A DNA stretch of 37,092 nt from Bacillaceae bacterium S4-13-56. GTDB lineage: Bacteria; Bacillota; Bacilli; Bacillales; JAWJLM01. Within the stretch, counting starts at the first letter, position 1; each line of letters starts with the position of its first letter. Position numbers and translations under genes: made by a program. Under the pieces are notes generated by a model. It was not told the DNA's origin. It searched no databases and worked only from the letters and a program-made list of their open reading frames with translations. Location: positions 1 to 37,092 of the forward strand of contig JAWJLM010000049.1 in NCBI GenBank assembly GCA_040191315.1, read 5' to 3'. Positions 16,471 through 25,470 of this stretch are shown here, one piece after another.

Positions 16471-18579
16471 TTATATTTTAAAACGTTCTACCGTCTTCTT
16501 TAAATCATCTGCCATATCCAATAATATTTGGATTCTTCTTACAAAATCGTTCATAGTCTCTTCTGTTTGCGTGGATGATGCTGTTACCTCTTCTACATTG
16601 GAGGAGGTTTCGATCGCAAGCGATGATGCTTCTTTCGTTTTGTTTTGGATCGATTCAACATGACCTTTTTGCTTTTCAAAATATTCATCCATCTTTTCGA
16701 CAGATTGTAAAACATCGTTCATCGAAGCAAAAATAGATTGAAGAGCTTCTTTTGCTTTTTGTGCAGACTCACTTTCTCCATTAGCTTTCTTTGCGCTTTT
16801 TTCCATTTTTTTACTGACTTGTTGTATGGAGTGTAAGACATCAGAAATAATGGTTTCAATTTTTGAGGATGATTCTTGGCTTTGCTCCGCTAATTTTTTG
16901 ACTTCATTCGCAACAACGGCAAACCCTTTTCCTGTCTCTCCTGCACGAGCTGCTTCAATAGATGCATTGAGTGCAAGTAAATTAGTTTTGTTCGCAATAT
17001 CATTGGTTGTGCCAATAATAGACCCAATTTCCTTTGCATGACTTTCCAGTAATTTGACTTCTTCAGATGAGTCAGATGCTTGTTCTGATAACTCTTGCAC
17101 GCCTCTAATTAGAGACTCAATCATTTCTTGATTTTTTTGAATGACTTTTTGTGTTCCAATTGCGTTTTCCATAACATCGTCATTTTGTTTATCAAGATGT
17201 TTTGCTAAGTCCAAAAAAAGTTGGATTTCATCTTCAATCTCTTGACTAGTGATAGCTTGATATTCTGCTCCTTTCGCAATCTCATTAATCGCAGCTGTCA
17301 CTTGTTCTGTTGATATTGCAACTTCACTCGCTGTCCCTTTAAACTCTCTAGAAGTCTCTAATGTTAGAGATGATGCTTTTTGGGTTTTTTTGACGATTTC
17401 GTTTAAACTATGTACCATATCATCAAAAGAATTTCCGAGTTCACCAATCTCGTCTTTTTGTTTAATCTTAGTTTGTTTTGTTAAATCACCTTCTGACACT
17501 TCTTTTGCAATCCCCATTAACGTTTTGATTGGTTGAGTAATTCTTCTAGAAATGATAAAACTTGTAATTGTTGCTCCGATGACACCTAGACCTATAACAA
17601 TAATCAGAATCGATATCATATCACTTATGGATTGGAAAGCTACGGATTCTGGGGTTTCAACAAACACACCCATTCCTAATTTTGGATTATATGAATACGC
17701 CATCACTTGTTTATTTCCGTCTTGGTCTTCAAATAGTCCTACATCTGTAATTCTTTCTTCTTTTGTTTCTTTTTCCATTTGTTTTACTAAATGCTGATAT
17801 CCCTCATGTTCTTTTAAAGATGGTATGAGTTCACCTTCACCTTTTAATTGTTCAGTTACCTCATTAAAATTATCGCTTGCGACTATGAATCCATCTTTAG
17901 AAACCAAATAAATGGATTGTTCACTTTCCTTTTTTGAAGATACTTCTTCTTCCTTTTGGTATTCTGGCAAACCTCTTAAATCTTTCCACACCCGATCTAT
18001 TTGTAATTCTACACCGATGACTCCGTAAGAATCATTGACGATATTGGTAACATGATGAGACATGTCAATTTGAAAATTTGCCCCTTGGCTAAACCGATTC
18101 GATTCATGTTTAACTTGTCCGATGTATTTTTCCTCTTTGATTGCTTGATTGTATACCTCTTCATTTGAACGGTCATCTAGTTTAGTATCATAGCCTGTGG
18201 ATAATTCTTCTTTCCCTTTTAATCCCACGTAAAAAGATTGACTGAATTTTTTATTTGCCCCTCTCATCCTATCGTAGTTATCTGCTACTTCATCTAGAGG
18301 GTATTTTCCTAATAAAACTGCCATCAATTCTAACTCTTCCATGACCGTATTTATGTAATTTTCTGCACTTTTCATTTGTGTTTCTGCGGTCATTAAAGAT
18401 TGGTCTTCCACGGTTTTTTGCATTTCGCTCGATATCAAAGGGATCGATACACCCCCAAATATAAGGCCGACTCCAATCATTAACGAGATGAATGTAATAT
18501 TTAATTTAAACCCAAGCATCCTGTAATGTCTTTTTTGAAACGGATTTATAAACGAAAATTTTGCTTTTTCCCTTTTCAT
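16471..18579 (-). CDS. Methyl-accepting chemotaxis protein with double-Cache sensor (chemoreceptor 3)
   Basis: The largest receptor here, 702 residues. TM1 is about 27-50, followed by an extracellular sensor of about 280 residues in the dCache_1 layout ([20 protein letters not shown], then [32 protein letters not shown] and a second [18 protein letters not shown] strand set). TM2 is about 322-345, then HAMP ([20 protein letters not shown]) and a signalling domain with hairpin tip [20 protein letters not shown] and [20 protein letters not shown] at 18579 has AAGGAGGTG. dCache receptors often bind amino acids; the ligand here is unknown. Alone on its transcript. Confidence 0.95.
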   Translation of the reverse strand: MKREKAKFSFINPFQKRHYRMLGFKLNITFISLMIGVGLIFGGVSIPLISSEMQKTVEDQSLMTAETQMKSAENYINTVMEELELMAVLLGKYPLDEVADNYDRMRGANKKFSQSFYVGLKGKEELSTGYDTKLDDRSNEEVYNQAIKEEKYIGQVKHESNRFSQGANFQIDMSHHVTNIVNDSYGVIGVELQIDRVWKDLRGLPEYQKEEEVSSKKESEQSIYLVSKDGFIVASDNFNEVTEQLKGEGELIPSLKEHEGYQHLVKQMEKETKEERITDVGLFEDQDGNKQVMAYSYNPKLGMGVFVETPESVAFQSISDMISILIIVIGLGVIGATITSFIISRRITQPIKTLMGIAKEVSEGDLTKQTKIKQKDEIGELGNSFDDMVHSLNEIVKKTQKASSLTLETSREFKGTASEVAISTEQVTAAINEIAKGAEYQAITSQEIEDEIQLFLDLAKHLDKQNDDVMENAIGTQKVIQKNQEMIESLIRGVQELSEQASDSSEEVKLLESHAKEIGSIIGTTNDIANKTNLLALNASIEAARAGETGKGFAVVANEVKKLAEQSQESSSKIETIISDVLHSIQQVSKKMEKSAKKANGESESAQKAKEALQSIFASMNDVLQSVEKMDEYFEKQKGHVESIQNKTKEASSLAIETSSNVEEVTASSTQTEETMNDFVRRIQILLDMADDLKKTVERFKI

Positions 18580-18615
18580 CCATTCACCTCCTTTTTTTCA
18601 AAAACATCTCTATAA

Positions 18616-18644
18616 ATCTTACAAATTTAATGCCTTTTTTTCAA
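18616..18644 (-). promoter_or_regulatory. Candidate sigma-A promoter of chemoreceptor 3
   Basis: TTGAAA, 17 bp, TAAGAT on the minus strand, 37-65 bp before the start codon. Match to consensus is moderate; no good sigma-D (TAAA-N15-GCCGATAA) site was found. Confidence 0.4.
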
Positions 18645-18721
18645 GTTATTTTATTTTATCACACTCTCAACTTTCGAAGTTGAATTTGAACTATATTAAG
18701 AGAGTTTAGATAAGAAAATTT

Positions 18722-19072
18722 TTATAGTTCTGTATACTTCCTATTACTCCCCTTTGCTTTCTCCACTGGATACTTCTCCTCGTTTTTCTTAATCTTTCTT
18801 ACTATAGCTTCACTCAAATCCACATCCAATTGATCTGCCATAAGAAGGGAGTAAATCACTACATCGGCAAGCTCATCTTTGATATTTTCGATATTCTCCT
18901 TAACAGCTTCATCACTACTTTTCCACTGAAAGTTTTCTAGTAGTTCGGCTGCTTCTAGCGACAAGGATATTGCTAAATCTTTGGGATTGTGGAATTGATT
19001 CCAATCTCGGTTATCTCTAAATTTAGTAGCCTTCTTTTGTAGGTCCTTTAATGTAAGGTCTTTTTTTTCCAT
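18722..19072 (-). CDS. MazG-like nucleotide pyrophosphohydrolase
   Basis: 116 residues of the all-alpha NTP-PPase fold, dUTPase/MazG/RS21-C6 group. It cleaves (d)NTPs to monophosphate plus pyrophosphate. The metal-binding signature is intact: E40-x-x-E43 in SLEAAELLENFQW and E67-x-x-D70 in KDELADVVIYSLLMAD. FRDNRDWNQFHNPKDLA at the N-terminus is typical of the dCTPase-like subgroup. ATG at 19072 has AAAGGA. It follows the large nuclease-helicase gene on the same strand after 85 bp; the pair may be a functional unit. Substrate preference is not visible. Confidence 0.92.
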   Translation of the reverse strand: MEKKDLTLKDLQKKATKFRDNRDWNQFHNPKDLAISLSLEAAELLENFQWKSSDEAVKENIENIKDELADVVIYSLLMADQLDVDLSEAIVRKIKKNEEKYPVEKAKGSNRKYTEL

Positions 19073-19157
19073 TAATAAAATCCTTTCTATAATAGAAGAG
19101 GACTGATCACTTTAGCCCCTATCTAGTTCTTCTGTCTATCACCAAGCACTCTATTAG

Positions 19158-21089
19158 TTAATATTCACTTTTACTCTCCGCAACTTTCTCATTCAAATAC
19201 TGACTTTCTTTGTAAAAACTCTCACGTTTCAACCGCGATCTCAAATACTCCTCCAATTTCTTATCGGTGCAATAGACGTAACATCCTTTTTGTCCCCTGG
19301 TCATTAATGTACGGTAGGTATTACGGATAATTTGATCGGCAAGTTTTTCCACAGTAGTAGGATTTTCTTTCAGCATCTTCTTTATGCCTTTTAGAGATTG
19401 GTCAGTTTTAGCCCTCTTGGAATGGTCCGTTATGACTTTGTCGTCCTCGTATCGTAAATCATCCCCAATGATTACCCCAACATAATCAAACTCAAGCCCT
19501 TGGCATGTATGGATACAGCCCGCTTCTTGGACGGACTCCTCATCTATAGCCCAAGTGGCTGTATTGTCCAGGTTCCAACTAATGCCGAAATCATGTTCCT
19601 CAATTTTAATATCATGAAAATTAGATTTGGAACGATTGCTCTTAGGCCATTCCCAACAATACCCCGCAACGATTCTTGATTTATTGTTCTTTTGATTTTT
19701 CTTTTCTATCTCACGCTTCATATCATGTGGATTTGAAAAGACCTGAAAATCATAATCCATTCCCATATCATTGGCGTTGGCAGTCTCCCTTATTTGTAGA
19801 AGATCATCTAACCATGCAATGTATCCGTCGGAGCCATCACATCGGAATTGAGACGCTAATTTCCCAGTCGTTATGTCTGCTCCATATTCACGGGCATATT
19901 TTTTTATCATTTCTACACTGCCTACATCCTTCAAAGTTACACGTTGATTTTCATCAATAAAGAAGATAGACATCCTAGAAGAATGAATGATTTCTTTCAC
20001 TTGGTTCTCTCCCAAGTTTTGAAACATCCCTGATTTTTCATTTAATCGATGGGCCTCATCGACAATAAGCACATCAAGTTCGTTCATCTCGGATTCTGTA
20101 TAACTTCCAGATCCTTTGAAAAGATTATCGATTCTCGTTTTTCTAAAATCACCTTTGAGCTTGGTAGAATAGATACTCCTTGGAGCAGAATTTTTGGTTA
20201 CATATTGGCACGTCAATGATTGATTGGTTAAGGCAACAAGTAGATTAATAGCTAACACAGATTTCCCTGTTCCAGGACCACCTTCAATGATCATCACTTG
20301 TTTTGTATCTGTTTCAAGGGTTTCTTTTGCTAATTGAAGAGCCGTTTCATAGACCACTTTTTGTTCATCGATCATGACAAATTCTTGGTTACCTTTTAAC
20401 ATGCTTGCTAGGGAGTCCTGCAATGACTTAGAAGGCCTTATCCGACCCTGTTCAATTTGATAGAGAATATCTTTTTTGTCACCGAACTTGATGTGTCTTT
20501 TGATGAAGTTTCTTAGTTTCTCAACATCACCTTTTACATAAACAGGCGCTAAATTAAGATAGTAATCATAATAGCTATCCGTTAATGGGTCATTCTGCGA
20601 CTTTCGATAATTATGTAGATAAGCACATGGTTTCAATTGAATGAGTTGCTCCTGGACATTTTCGTTATAGTCCTCGATCAGCGCAGCATATGACCAGGCT
20701 TGATAAGAAGGATGTGCCACTTCATGAAGGCCTCGATTTAACGCTGTTTTAACGATAGCTTCCTTTCCTTCTACCTTCTCAACCTCAGACCATTGCTTTA
20801 ATTCCACGATTACGACAGAGTCCGTATCCCCGTCATGTCCAGAAAGTAAGAAGTCCACTCGTTTGGAGGTGTAAGGGATTTTGTACTCGATAGCTACTCC
20901 CGCATCATCCGGAATGGATTGATCGTTTAAGACCCGGTACATATGTAACATCGAGTTATCCCAAGACCTAATTTCAGACTCACTCGTATGACCTATTTTC
21001 TGTTCAAATTGACTAAGAATATGATTAACAAGAATATCTTGATCCACATGCTCTAGGAATTCCCTTTTACTAGCCTCATAGACAATCAT
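19158..21089 (-). CDS. DUF2075 nuclease-helicase fusion
   Basis: 643 residues. The N-terminal domain (about 1-200) carries a PD-(D/E)XK-like core: KRVDFLL (D79) and VVIVELKQW (E96, K98). The C-terminal two thirds are a superfamily 1 helicase-like ATPase of the DUF2075 group: Walker A GGPGTGKS (270-277), Walker B LIVDEAH (341-347), FFIDENQ (376-382), SQFRCDGSDGYIAW (413-426), HTCQGLEFDYVGVI (527-540) and NTYRTLMTRGQKG (590-602), the last holding the arginine-rich motif VI. All motifs are intact. ATG at 21089 has CGGAGG. Related proteins appear near defence genes and in the Schlafen-type group; a role in nucleic-acid surveillance is inference. A MazG-like enzyme follows. Confidence 0.88.
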   Translation of the reverse strand: MIVYEASKREFLEHVDQDILVNHILSQFEQKIGHTSESEIRSWDNSMLHMYRVLNDQSIPDDAGVAIEYKIPYTSKRVDFLLSGHDGDTDSVVIVELKQWSEVEKVEGKEAIVKTALNRGLHEVAHPSYQAWSYAALIEDYNENVQEQLIQLKPCAYLHNYRKSQNDPLTDSYYDYYLNLAPVYVKGDVEKLRNFIKRHIKFGDKKDILYQIEQGRIRPSKSLQDSLASMLKGNQEFVMIDEQKVVYETALQLAKETLETDTKQVMIIEGGPGTGKSVLAINLLVALTNQSLTCQYVTKNSAPRSIYSTKLKGDFRKTRIDNLFKGSGSYTESEMNELDVLIVDEAHRLNEKSGMFQNLGENQVKEIIHSSRMSIFFIDENQRVTLKDVGSVEMIKKYAREYGADITTGKLASQFRCDGSDGYIAWLDDLLQIRETANANDMGMDYDFQVFSNPHDMKREIEKKNQKNNKSRIVAGYCWEWPKSNRSKSNFHDIKIEEHDFGISWNLDNTATWAIDEESVQEAGCIHTCQGLEFDYVGVIIGDDLRYEDDKVITDHSKRAKTDQSLKGIKKMLKENPTTVEKLADQIIRNTYRTLMTRGQKGCYVYCTDKKLEEYLRSRLKRESFYKESQYLNEKVAESKSEY

Positions 21090-21224
21090 GAATTATCCTC
21101 CGTTCTAAGAGTCGATAGATATGTACATATTTTACCATAATTTATTTGTGATTTGGTTATATAACTAGTAAGCTATACAAATACAAAAGAGTCCACTTTG
21201 GATAGTGCCCCTCTCTAAATTTCA

Positions 21225-21299
21225 TTAGGCAACGTAAGCAGCATCTACGATGATCAATAGGATGAATAGAACGACTAACAACGCGAAGTTGTTATGCAT
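21225..21299 (-). CDS. YjcZ-family sporulation peptide (copy 1)
   Basis: 24 residues: MHNN then the hydrophobic helix FALLVVLFILLIIV and a short DAAYVA tail. This is the YjcZ-type sporulation peptide, whose members are tiny membrane peptides of uncertain role. AGGAGGTG lies 9 bp before the ATG, and a textbook sigma-K promoter lies upstream. A close paralogue sits at 30637-30714 with the same upstream organisation. Confidence 0.88.
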   Translation of the reverse strand: MHNNFALLVVLFILLIIVDAAYVA

Positions 21300-21330
21300 A
21301 ACTTAACACCTCCTGATGTTGTTAACTACA

Positions 21331-21358
21331 TACCCTATGGAATAGACCCATATATTGT
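21331..21358 (-). promoter_or_regulatory. Sigma-K promoter of yjcZ copy 1
   Basis: On the minus strand AC, exactly 17 bp, then CATAGGGTA, an exact match to the late mother-cell consensus AC-N17-CATANNNTA. The -10 ends 32 bp before the start codon. Confidence 0.75.
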
Positions 21359-21382
21359 TTAGGGGGCCAAGTTATCAGTAAA

Positions 21383-21902
21383 CTAGGTGATACGCCTATA
21401 CTTTTGGGTATTTATGCTGCTATTTAAGTCTATTTTTCTCACATCAATTTTTGTATTTCTTTCTTCTGTTTGATAAATGAGTATATTCGTTTCATTCCCC
21501 ACTGGAAGACCTCCCCAAAATAATTGAACTCCCGTACTTTTTCTATCTTTTATCATAGCATTGCAAGTTAATAAGTATGTAAAACTAAGAAGCATATTAA
21601 GGGAACATTTGTTCTAATTATAGCGTAGAAGTCCTATCTTGCCTATCACTAGTCTTCTCTGCTAAAATCTTTTGGCCTATTGAAATGAGATTTTCTCGAC
21701 AAAAAAGAGCCACCATCCAGGATAGTAACTCTCTCAAATAGTACATGAGTGTTGCCAAGTGCCGGGCACCTAGGATACACTCTCCTTCTTCAAAAAACGA
21801 TAATCCATTAATCAATCTTTAAGTAATCTCTACATTGAATTTACAAAGTCTCAATATTCAGTTGATATGATGGTTTTACCAACTAATGAGGGGGTAGTAT
21901 AA
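21383..21902. other. Gap with no secure gene
   Basis: A 70-codon minus-strand frame (21383-21595) starts with a hydrophobic MLLSFTYLLTCNAM and continues GVQLFWGGLPVGNE. It lacks an SD and a recognisable family and could be a gene remnant. On the minus strand AGAG..AC.ATCC-T-GGAT.GT..CTCTTTTTT (about 21699-21735) looks like an imperfect terminator with no obvious gene before it. Confidence 0.35.
21759..21785. repeat. REP-like palindrome upstream of the HAD gene
   Basis: GTGCCGGGCAC (palindromic) is followed by CTAGGATACACTCTCCTTC. The tail CACCTAGGAT.CA is shared with the REP on the other side of the HAD gene (22713-22740). Confidence 0.55.
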
Positions 21903-22700
21903 ATGAATGTGCGTGCAGTATTTATTGATATGGACGGTACACTACTAACAGCCTCAAATAATATTTCTAGCCGAAATAAAGAAGCCATTAATAGACTTAT
22001 TAACCAGGGAGTCAAGGTGTTTTTAGCTACCGGTCGACATTATGAAGTGACCGCTCCTTATCACAAAGAACTTGGATTGAGAACGCCGATGATCTGTTTA
22101 AATGGTGCTTCTATTCACGATGCACAAACAGGAAGGGCTATGTATATAAACCCTGTTCGCCTGGACGAAGAACGATTCCATCACCTAACTGCAGAACATC
22201 CTTGTAATGTTATTATCCATACAGAAAATGGGATTTTATGCAAGGAAACCAGTGAGGAAATCGTTTATTGGACAAAAGTTGGGCAGACCCCTCCACGTTA
22301 TATTGGAGATTTAAGACTAGCAAATTACCAAGATGCTTTAAAATATAGTGTTCGAACAGGTGGATCAAGTCCGGAATTATCCAAAATGTTTGAAAAAGAA
22401 GCAAAAGTAATTAATTGGAATGACGGATTTGAATTAGTTGCTCCTTTTACTTCCAAATGGTCCGCTATTAAAAAATTACTCCTTGCCTTTCGAATTAACC
22501 CAAGTGAAGTTGTGGGTATTGGAGACGGTCCTAATGATATTGAAATGCTTAGTCATGTCGGTACTGGTGTAGCAATGGGGAACGCTAGTGAAGAGGTTAA
22601 ATCGGTAGCTGATTTTGTGACTGGACACCATGAAAATGATGGTTTAGCTGAGTTTATCGAGCTTTACCTTCACCGTTCGCATGAATCATACGTGATTTAA
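21903..22700 (+). CDS. Cof-type HAD-superfamily phosphatase
   Basis: 265 residues of the HAD subfamily IIB (Cof/YidA). Motif I is FIDMDGTLL with nucleophile D9 and acid/base D11; motif II is LATGRHYE; the C2-type cap lies at about 80-190; motif III Lys is within SKWSAIKKLL; motif IV is GIGDGPNDIEML. Members dephosphorylate sugar phosphates, FMN or related small molecules; the specific substrate cannot be read. ATG at 21903 follows GAGGGGG. REP-like elements lie on both sides of the gene; no neighbour suggests a pathway. Confidence 0.93.
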   Translation: MNVRAVFIDMDGTLLTASNNISSRNKEAINRLINQGVKVFLATGRHYEVTAPYHKELGLRTPMICLNGASIHDAQTGRAMYINPVRLDEERFHHLTAEHPCNVIIHTENGILCKETSEEIVYWTKVGQTPPRYIGDLRLANYQDALKYSVRTGGSSPELSKMFEKEAKVINWNDGFELVAPFTSKWSAIKKLLLAFRINPSEVVGIGDGPNDIEMLSHVGTGVAMGNASEEVKSVADFVTGHHENDGLAEFIELYLHRSHESYVI

Positions 22701-22712
22701 CAGGCCGCTAAA

Positions 22713-22732
22713 TTCGACAGGTGCCTGTCACC
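22713..22732. repeat. REP-like palindrome CGACAGGTGCCTGTCACC (copy 1)
   Basis: GACAGG-TG-CCTGTC palindrome extended by ACC, allowing an alternative GGTG-CCTGT-CACC hairpin. It starts 13 bp after the HAD stop codon and is followed by TAGGATGCAATCCTCC. Confidence 0.75.
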
Positions 22733-22842
22733 TAGGATGCAATCCTCCCTCTCAAGAAAAAATATAATTCTCAAGAGGAAGAATTGTGAAAGTTTAGCCC
22801 AGTATATTTAGGGACTTACTTATTCAACTGGTTGCTATCACC

Positions 22843-22977
22843 CTAGAAGCTTTTTTTCTTCCGTCTAGAAGAATCCATTTTCTTTTTTCCTGTCTCCCTA
22901 TTTGTAGTTCCTTGCCCCTCGACCTGCGGGGAATTTAACCCAATCGTTGACGGATTCGCTTTTGGTCTTTTTGTCAC
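22843..22977 (-). CDS. YuzL-like small basic protein
   Basis: 44 residues from GTG 22977 with a strong GGAGGTGA: MTKRPKANPSTIGLNSPQVE then GQGTTNRETG and a Lys/Arg-rich end (KKKMDSSRRKKKSF). The NPSTIGLNSPQVEGQGTT stretch resembles YuzL-family proteins of spore formers, as I recall them. Hydrophilic, no TM. The gene lies on the minus strand between two REP elements, with copy 2 about 45 bp upstream of its start. Confidence 0.68.
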   Translation of the reverse strand: MTKRPKANPSTIGLNSPQVEGQGTTNRETGKKKMDSSRRKKKSF

Positions 22978-23022
22978 TCTACTCACCTCCAATTATATTG
23001 TTCCTTAAAAAAGCATTGTTAT

Positions 23023-23048
23023 AATCGACAGGTGCCTGTCACCACGAC
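23023..23048. repeat. REP-like palindrome (copy 2)
   Basis: AATCGACAGGTGCCTGTC followed by ACCACGAC: a 26-bp sequence identical to the copy inside the TPR gene at 24355-24380. Confidence 0.85.
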
Positions 23049-23053
23049 ACATA

Positions 23054-23173
23054 ATGATAGCCCAACCAGATATTTTCATCACCGGTGATGCAGACTTTCT
23101 AACTAAAGGTATAAGAGAGAGATTTGTTATTTACTCTCGATCTGAATTTCTAAATTATTTTGGGTATATTTAA
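23054..23173 (+). pseudogene. PIN-domain protein, C-terminal fragment
   Basis: 39 codons: IAQPDIFITGDADFLTKGIR followed by ERFVIYSRSEFLNYFGYI. The ITGDADFL stretch is the third acidic motif of PIN-domain ribonucleases (VapC-like), and the SEFL near the end matches their C-terminus. The N-terminal two thirds with the first catalytic Asp are missing. The frame is open into the REP element that immediately precedes it, so the break lies at or near the REP. Not functional as a nuclease. No antitoxin gene is seen. Confidence 0.55.
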
Positions 23174-23262
23174 TGAGTAAAAAAACATCATGACGCACCT
23201 TGAATTCGATTCCTTGTTTTGGGCAAAAATATTTTTGTTGTAATGAAGAAGGAGAGTGATTC

Positions 23263-23985
23263 ATGATGTTATCGTTGGACGGGAAGACAGTTATTATAAC
23301 TGGTGCTGGAAGAGGGATTGGTCGTTCTACTGCCCTTGCTTTAGCTAAAGAAGGTGTGAATGTTGGGTTAATCGGTTTAAATATGGATAACCTTGAGAAA
23401 GTCACAGCTGAAATCAAAGAAAGCTATGACGTCAACATTTCGGCTGCTTCTGCAAATGTAGCTGATTTGGATGCTGTAAATCACGCCGTTGAGCATATCC
23501 AATCCGATCTGGGACCGATTGATATTTTAATCAATAATGCAGGGACAGCTAAATTTGGTGGGTTTCTTGATTTGTCACCAGAAGAGTGGCAAAATATTAT
23601 TAATGTGAATTTGATGGGCGTTTACAATGTCACTCGAGCTGTATTGCCTGAAATGATTGAAAGGAAAACAGGAGACATTATCAATATTTCATCAACCTCA
23701 GGGCAAAAAGGGGCACCTGTTACAAGTGCGTATAGTGCGTCAAAGTTTGGTGTCTTAGGACTAACTGAATCGTTAATGATGGAGGTACGAAAACATAACA
23801 TTCGTGTCACAGCATTTACGCCAAGCACAGTGGTTACTGATCTGGCTCACGAGTCAAATCTTATCACGGGTGATCCGGAACGAGTGATGCACCCAGAAGA
23901 TCTTGCTGAATTGATTATTGCTAGTTTGAAATTAAATCGAAGAACTTTTGTGAAATCGGCTGGTCTGTGGTCAACGAATCCATAA
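23263..23985 (+). CDS. FabG-like short-chain dehydrogenase/reductase
   Basis: 240 residues of the classical SDR family, annotated in relatives as 3-ketoacyl-ACP reductase. Cofactor motif TGAGRGIG (about 15-22); NNAG at about 91-94; catalytic Ser in ISSTSGQKG and the YxxxK pair in YSASKFG. All catalytic residues are intact. NADP(H)-dependent reduction of a carbonyl substrate is expected; the substrate is uncertain because it is not next to fatty-acid genes. ATG 23263 has GAAGGAGAG upstream; ATG 23266 is equally possible. Followed by a terminator. Confidence 0.93.
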   Translation: MMLSLDGKTVIITGAGRGIGRSTALALAKEGVNVGLIGLNMDNLEKVTAEIKESYDVNISAASANVADLDAVNHAVEHIQSDLGPIDILINNAGTAKFGGFLDLSPEEWQNIINVNLMGVYNVTRAVLPEMIERKTGDIINISSTSGQKGAPVTSAYSASKFGVLGLTESLMMEVRKHNIRVTAFTPSTVVTDLAHESNLITGDPERVMHPEDLAELIIASLKLNRRTFVKSAGLWSTNP

Positions 23986-23996
23986 TCTCTACATAG

Positions 23997-24022
23997 AAAT
24001 CCCGCATTTTTGTGGGATTTTT
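23997..24022 (+). terminator. Terminator of the SDR gene
   Basis: AAATCCC-GCATTTTTGT-GGGATTTTT: a 7-bp stem with T-tract, 12 bp after the stop codon. Confidence 0.85.
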
Positions 24023-24078
24023 CTATTGGAGTTAAACCTGTTACACTAATAGTAAAAATGACAGATAGGAGCATACAT

Positions 24079-25245
24079 ATGTCAGCAGCAAATGAAGTTT
24101 TTAATATAGAGGAACATATAAAGGATTTTGTAACTGAGGAGAACAAAGAGGAAATAAATGTCATCGTAGAAGAATTTAAGCGTGGCCACTTTTTGAATGT
24201 CTTAAACAAAACAAAAAGATTTCGGGAAGGACATGAGGTAGACAAGCCATTAGAGAGGATTTTGTTACTGTTGGATGCTACCTGTCATTCCCAACTTGGA
24301 GAAGGAAAACGCGGGGCAGAAATTATTATGGATTTATATAAGGAGTCAGAGAAAAATCGACAGGTGCCTGTCACCACGACGATTGATGATTTAATTCTGT
24401 ACGGAAATATAGCCTTCATGAACGATTATAAGCTTGCTCGTAGAATTCTTTCAGATGCTGTCAATCAAATAGAAAAACAGGAAGACTTCGATCCTATGAA
24501 AGCGGCCAGTACCTATTTAATTCTAGGGGAAGCAGAAGAGCAATTAGAAAAGCTTGTCCGTGCCACTAGATATTTTGAACAAGGCCTAGCCTATTTTCAG
24601 AAAGCAAATGAAGTGGATAAACACTTGATTGCCTTTCTTCATTTTAAACTTGGCACTCTTCATTCTTCCTTAAATAAAATTGACGAAGCCATTGAACATT
24701 TACAAAAAGCTATGGAACTTGCGGGTGAGCTTAATAATATAGAAATGAAAATCAACTCTATGGTGAGCCTTGGAAGAATGTATGGTACCAAAAAGGAGTA
24801 TGACAAAGCTGGTAGCTATTTGAAAGGGGCCCTCCCACTTTTAGAAGGTTCTACTCTTGAAAATAAAATTGCCCATGCTGAAGCATATACGGAATTGGCG
24901 TATAATTGCTTCGATCAATCACAGCTTGATGAAGCTGTTCCATATTATGAAAAAGCGATCAACATTCACTTAAATCTTCCTAGGTATTCCTCAAGAGAAC
25001 TTGGAATGATACTCATGCAGTATGCGTATTGCCTGGAACACAAAGAAAATCCAGATAAAACTGCTGCGGGGAAAAACTATGAAAAAGCCATAGAAGAACT
25101 TGAAAAAACCAATGATGATGATCTACTCGAGAATGCCTTAGCTGATATCATCGCCTTTTTTGAAAGTACCAAAAATGGAAAGAAAAAACGCTTCTATGAA
25201 AATAAATTTGTGAAGTTAACAAATGACAGAATGAATAAGATATAG
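24079..25245 (+). CDS. TPR-repeat protein carrying an in-frame REP insertion
   Basis: 388 residues, soluble, mostly helical. An N-terminal helical region (1-90) precedes several tetratricopeptide repeats, clearest in AASTYLILGEAEEQLEKLVR, HFKLGTLHSSLNKIDEAIEH and ELAYNCFDQSQLDEAVPYYE. TPR arrays bind other proteins; no enzymatic domain is attached and no Rap/Phr-type partner gene follows. The ATG at 24079 has AGGAG upstream; the frame is open further 5' but overlaps the terminator. Codons 93-100 (NRQVPVTT) are encoded by a REP palindrome that is identical over 26 bp to the intergenic copy at 23023. The reading frame is kept, so the protein has probably gained a small loop. Confidence 0.88.
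   Translation: MSAANEVFNIEEHIKDFVTEENKEEINVIVEEFKRGHFLNVLNKTKRFREGHEVDKPLERILLLLDATCHSQLGEGKRGAEIIMDLYKESEKNRQVPVTTTIDDLILYGNIAFMNDYKLARRILSDAVNQIEKQEDFDPMKAASTYLILGEAEEQLEKLVRATRYFEQGLAYFQKANEVDKHLIAFLHFKLGTLHSSLNKIDEAIEHLQKAMELAGELNNIEMKINSMVSLGRMYGTKKEYDKAGSYLKGALPLLEGSTLENKIAHAEAYTELAYNCFDQSQLDEAVPYYEKAINIHLNLPRYSSRELGMILMQYAYCLEHKENPDKTAAGKNYEKAIEELEKTNDDDLLENALADIIAFFESTKNGKKKRFYENKFVKLTNDRMNKI
24355..24380. repeat. REP-like palindrome inside the TPR gene (copy 3)
   Basis: Identical over 26 bp to 23023-23048 (AATCGACAGGTGCCTGTC plus ACCACGAC). It lies in phase with the codons AAT CGA CAG GTG CCT GTC ACC ACG. Confidence 0.9.
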
Positions 25246-25249
25246 AATG

Positions 25250-25286
25250 TTTAGGGTCAGGACCTACGGGTGTTCCTGTCCCTAAA
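25250..25286. repeat. REP-like hairpin (TTCCTGTCCCTAA type, copy 1)
   Basis: TTTAGGGTCAGGA and TTCCTGTCCCTAAA pair with one mismatch around CCTACGGGTG. It starts 4 bp after the TPR stop. CGGGTGTTCCTGTCCC here is repeated exactly at the 3' end of treA. The remaining gap to 25470 shows no gene. Confidence 0.75.
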
Positions 25287-25470
25287 GTGTCATTAAGTAG
25301 ATCTCTGCCCCCGTTAAATATATTGTAGTGAGGCTGACTAAAAACCATATTGATTTAAAAAACTTTGTTAAGGAAAGTTAGCGGCAGTGTCCCAAAAATT
25401 TTATATTTCAACTTATCATCTCCTCATAAGAAAACAAGCAAGTCCTACTAGTAGAATACATTCTCTCCAT

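Noticed and set aside
23847-24245. 132-codon minus-strand frame
   Set aside because: It overlaps the SDR and TPR genes on the other strand and crosses a terminator; a shadow frame.
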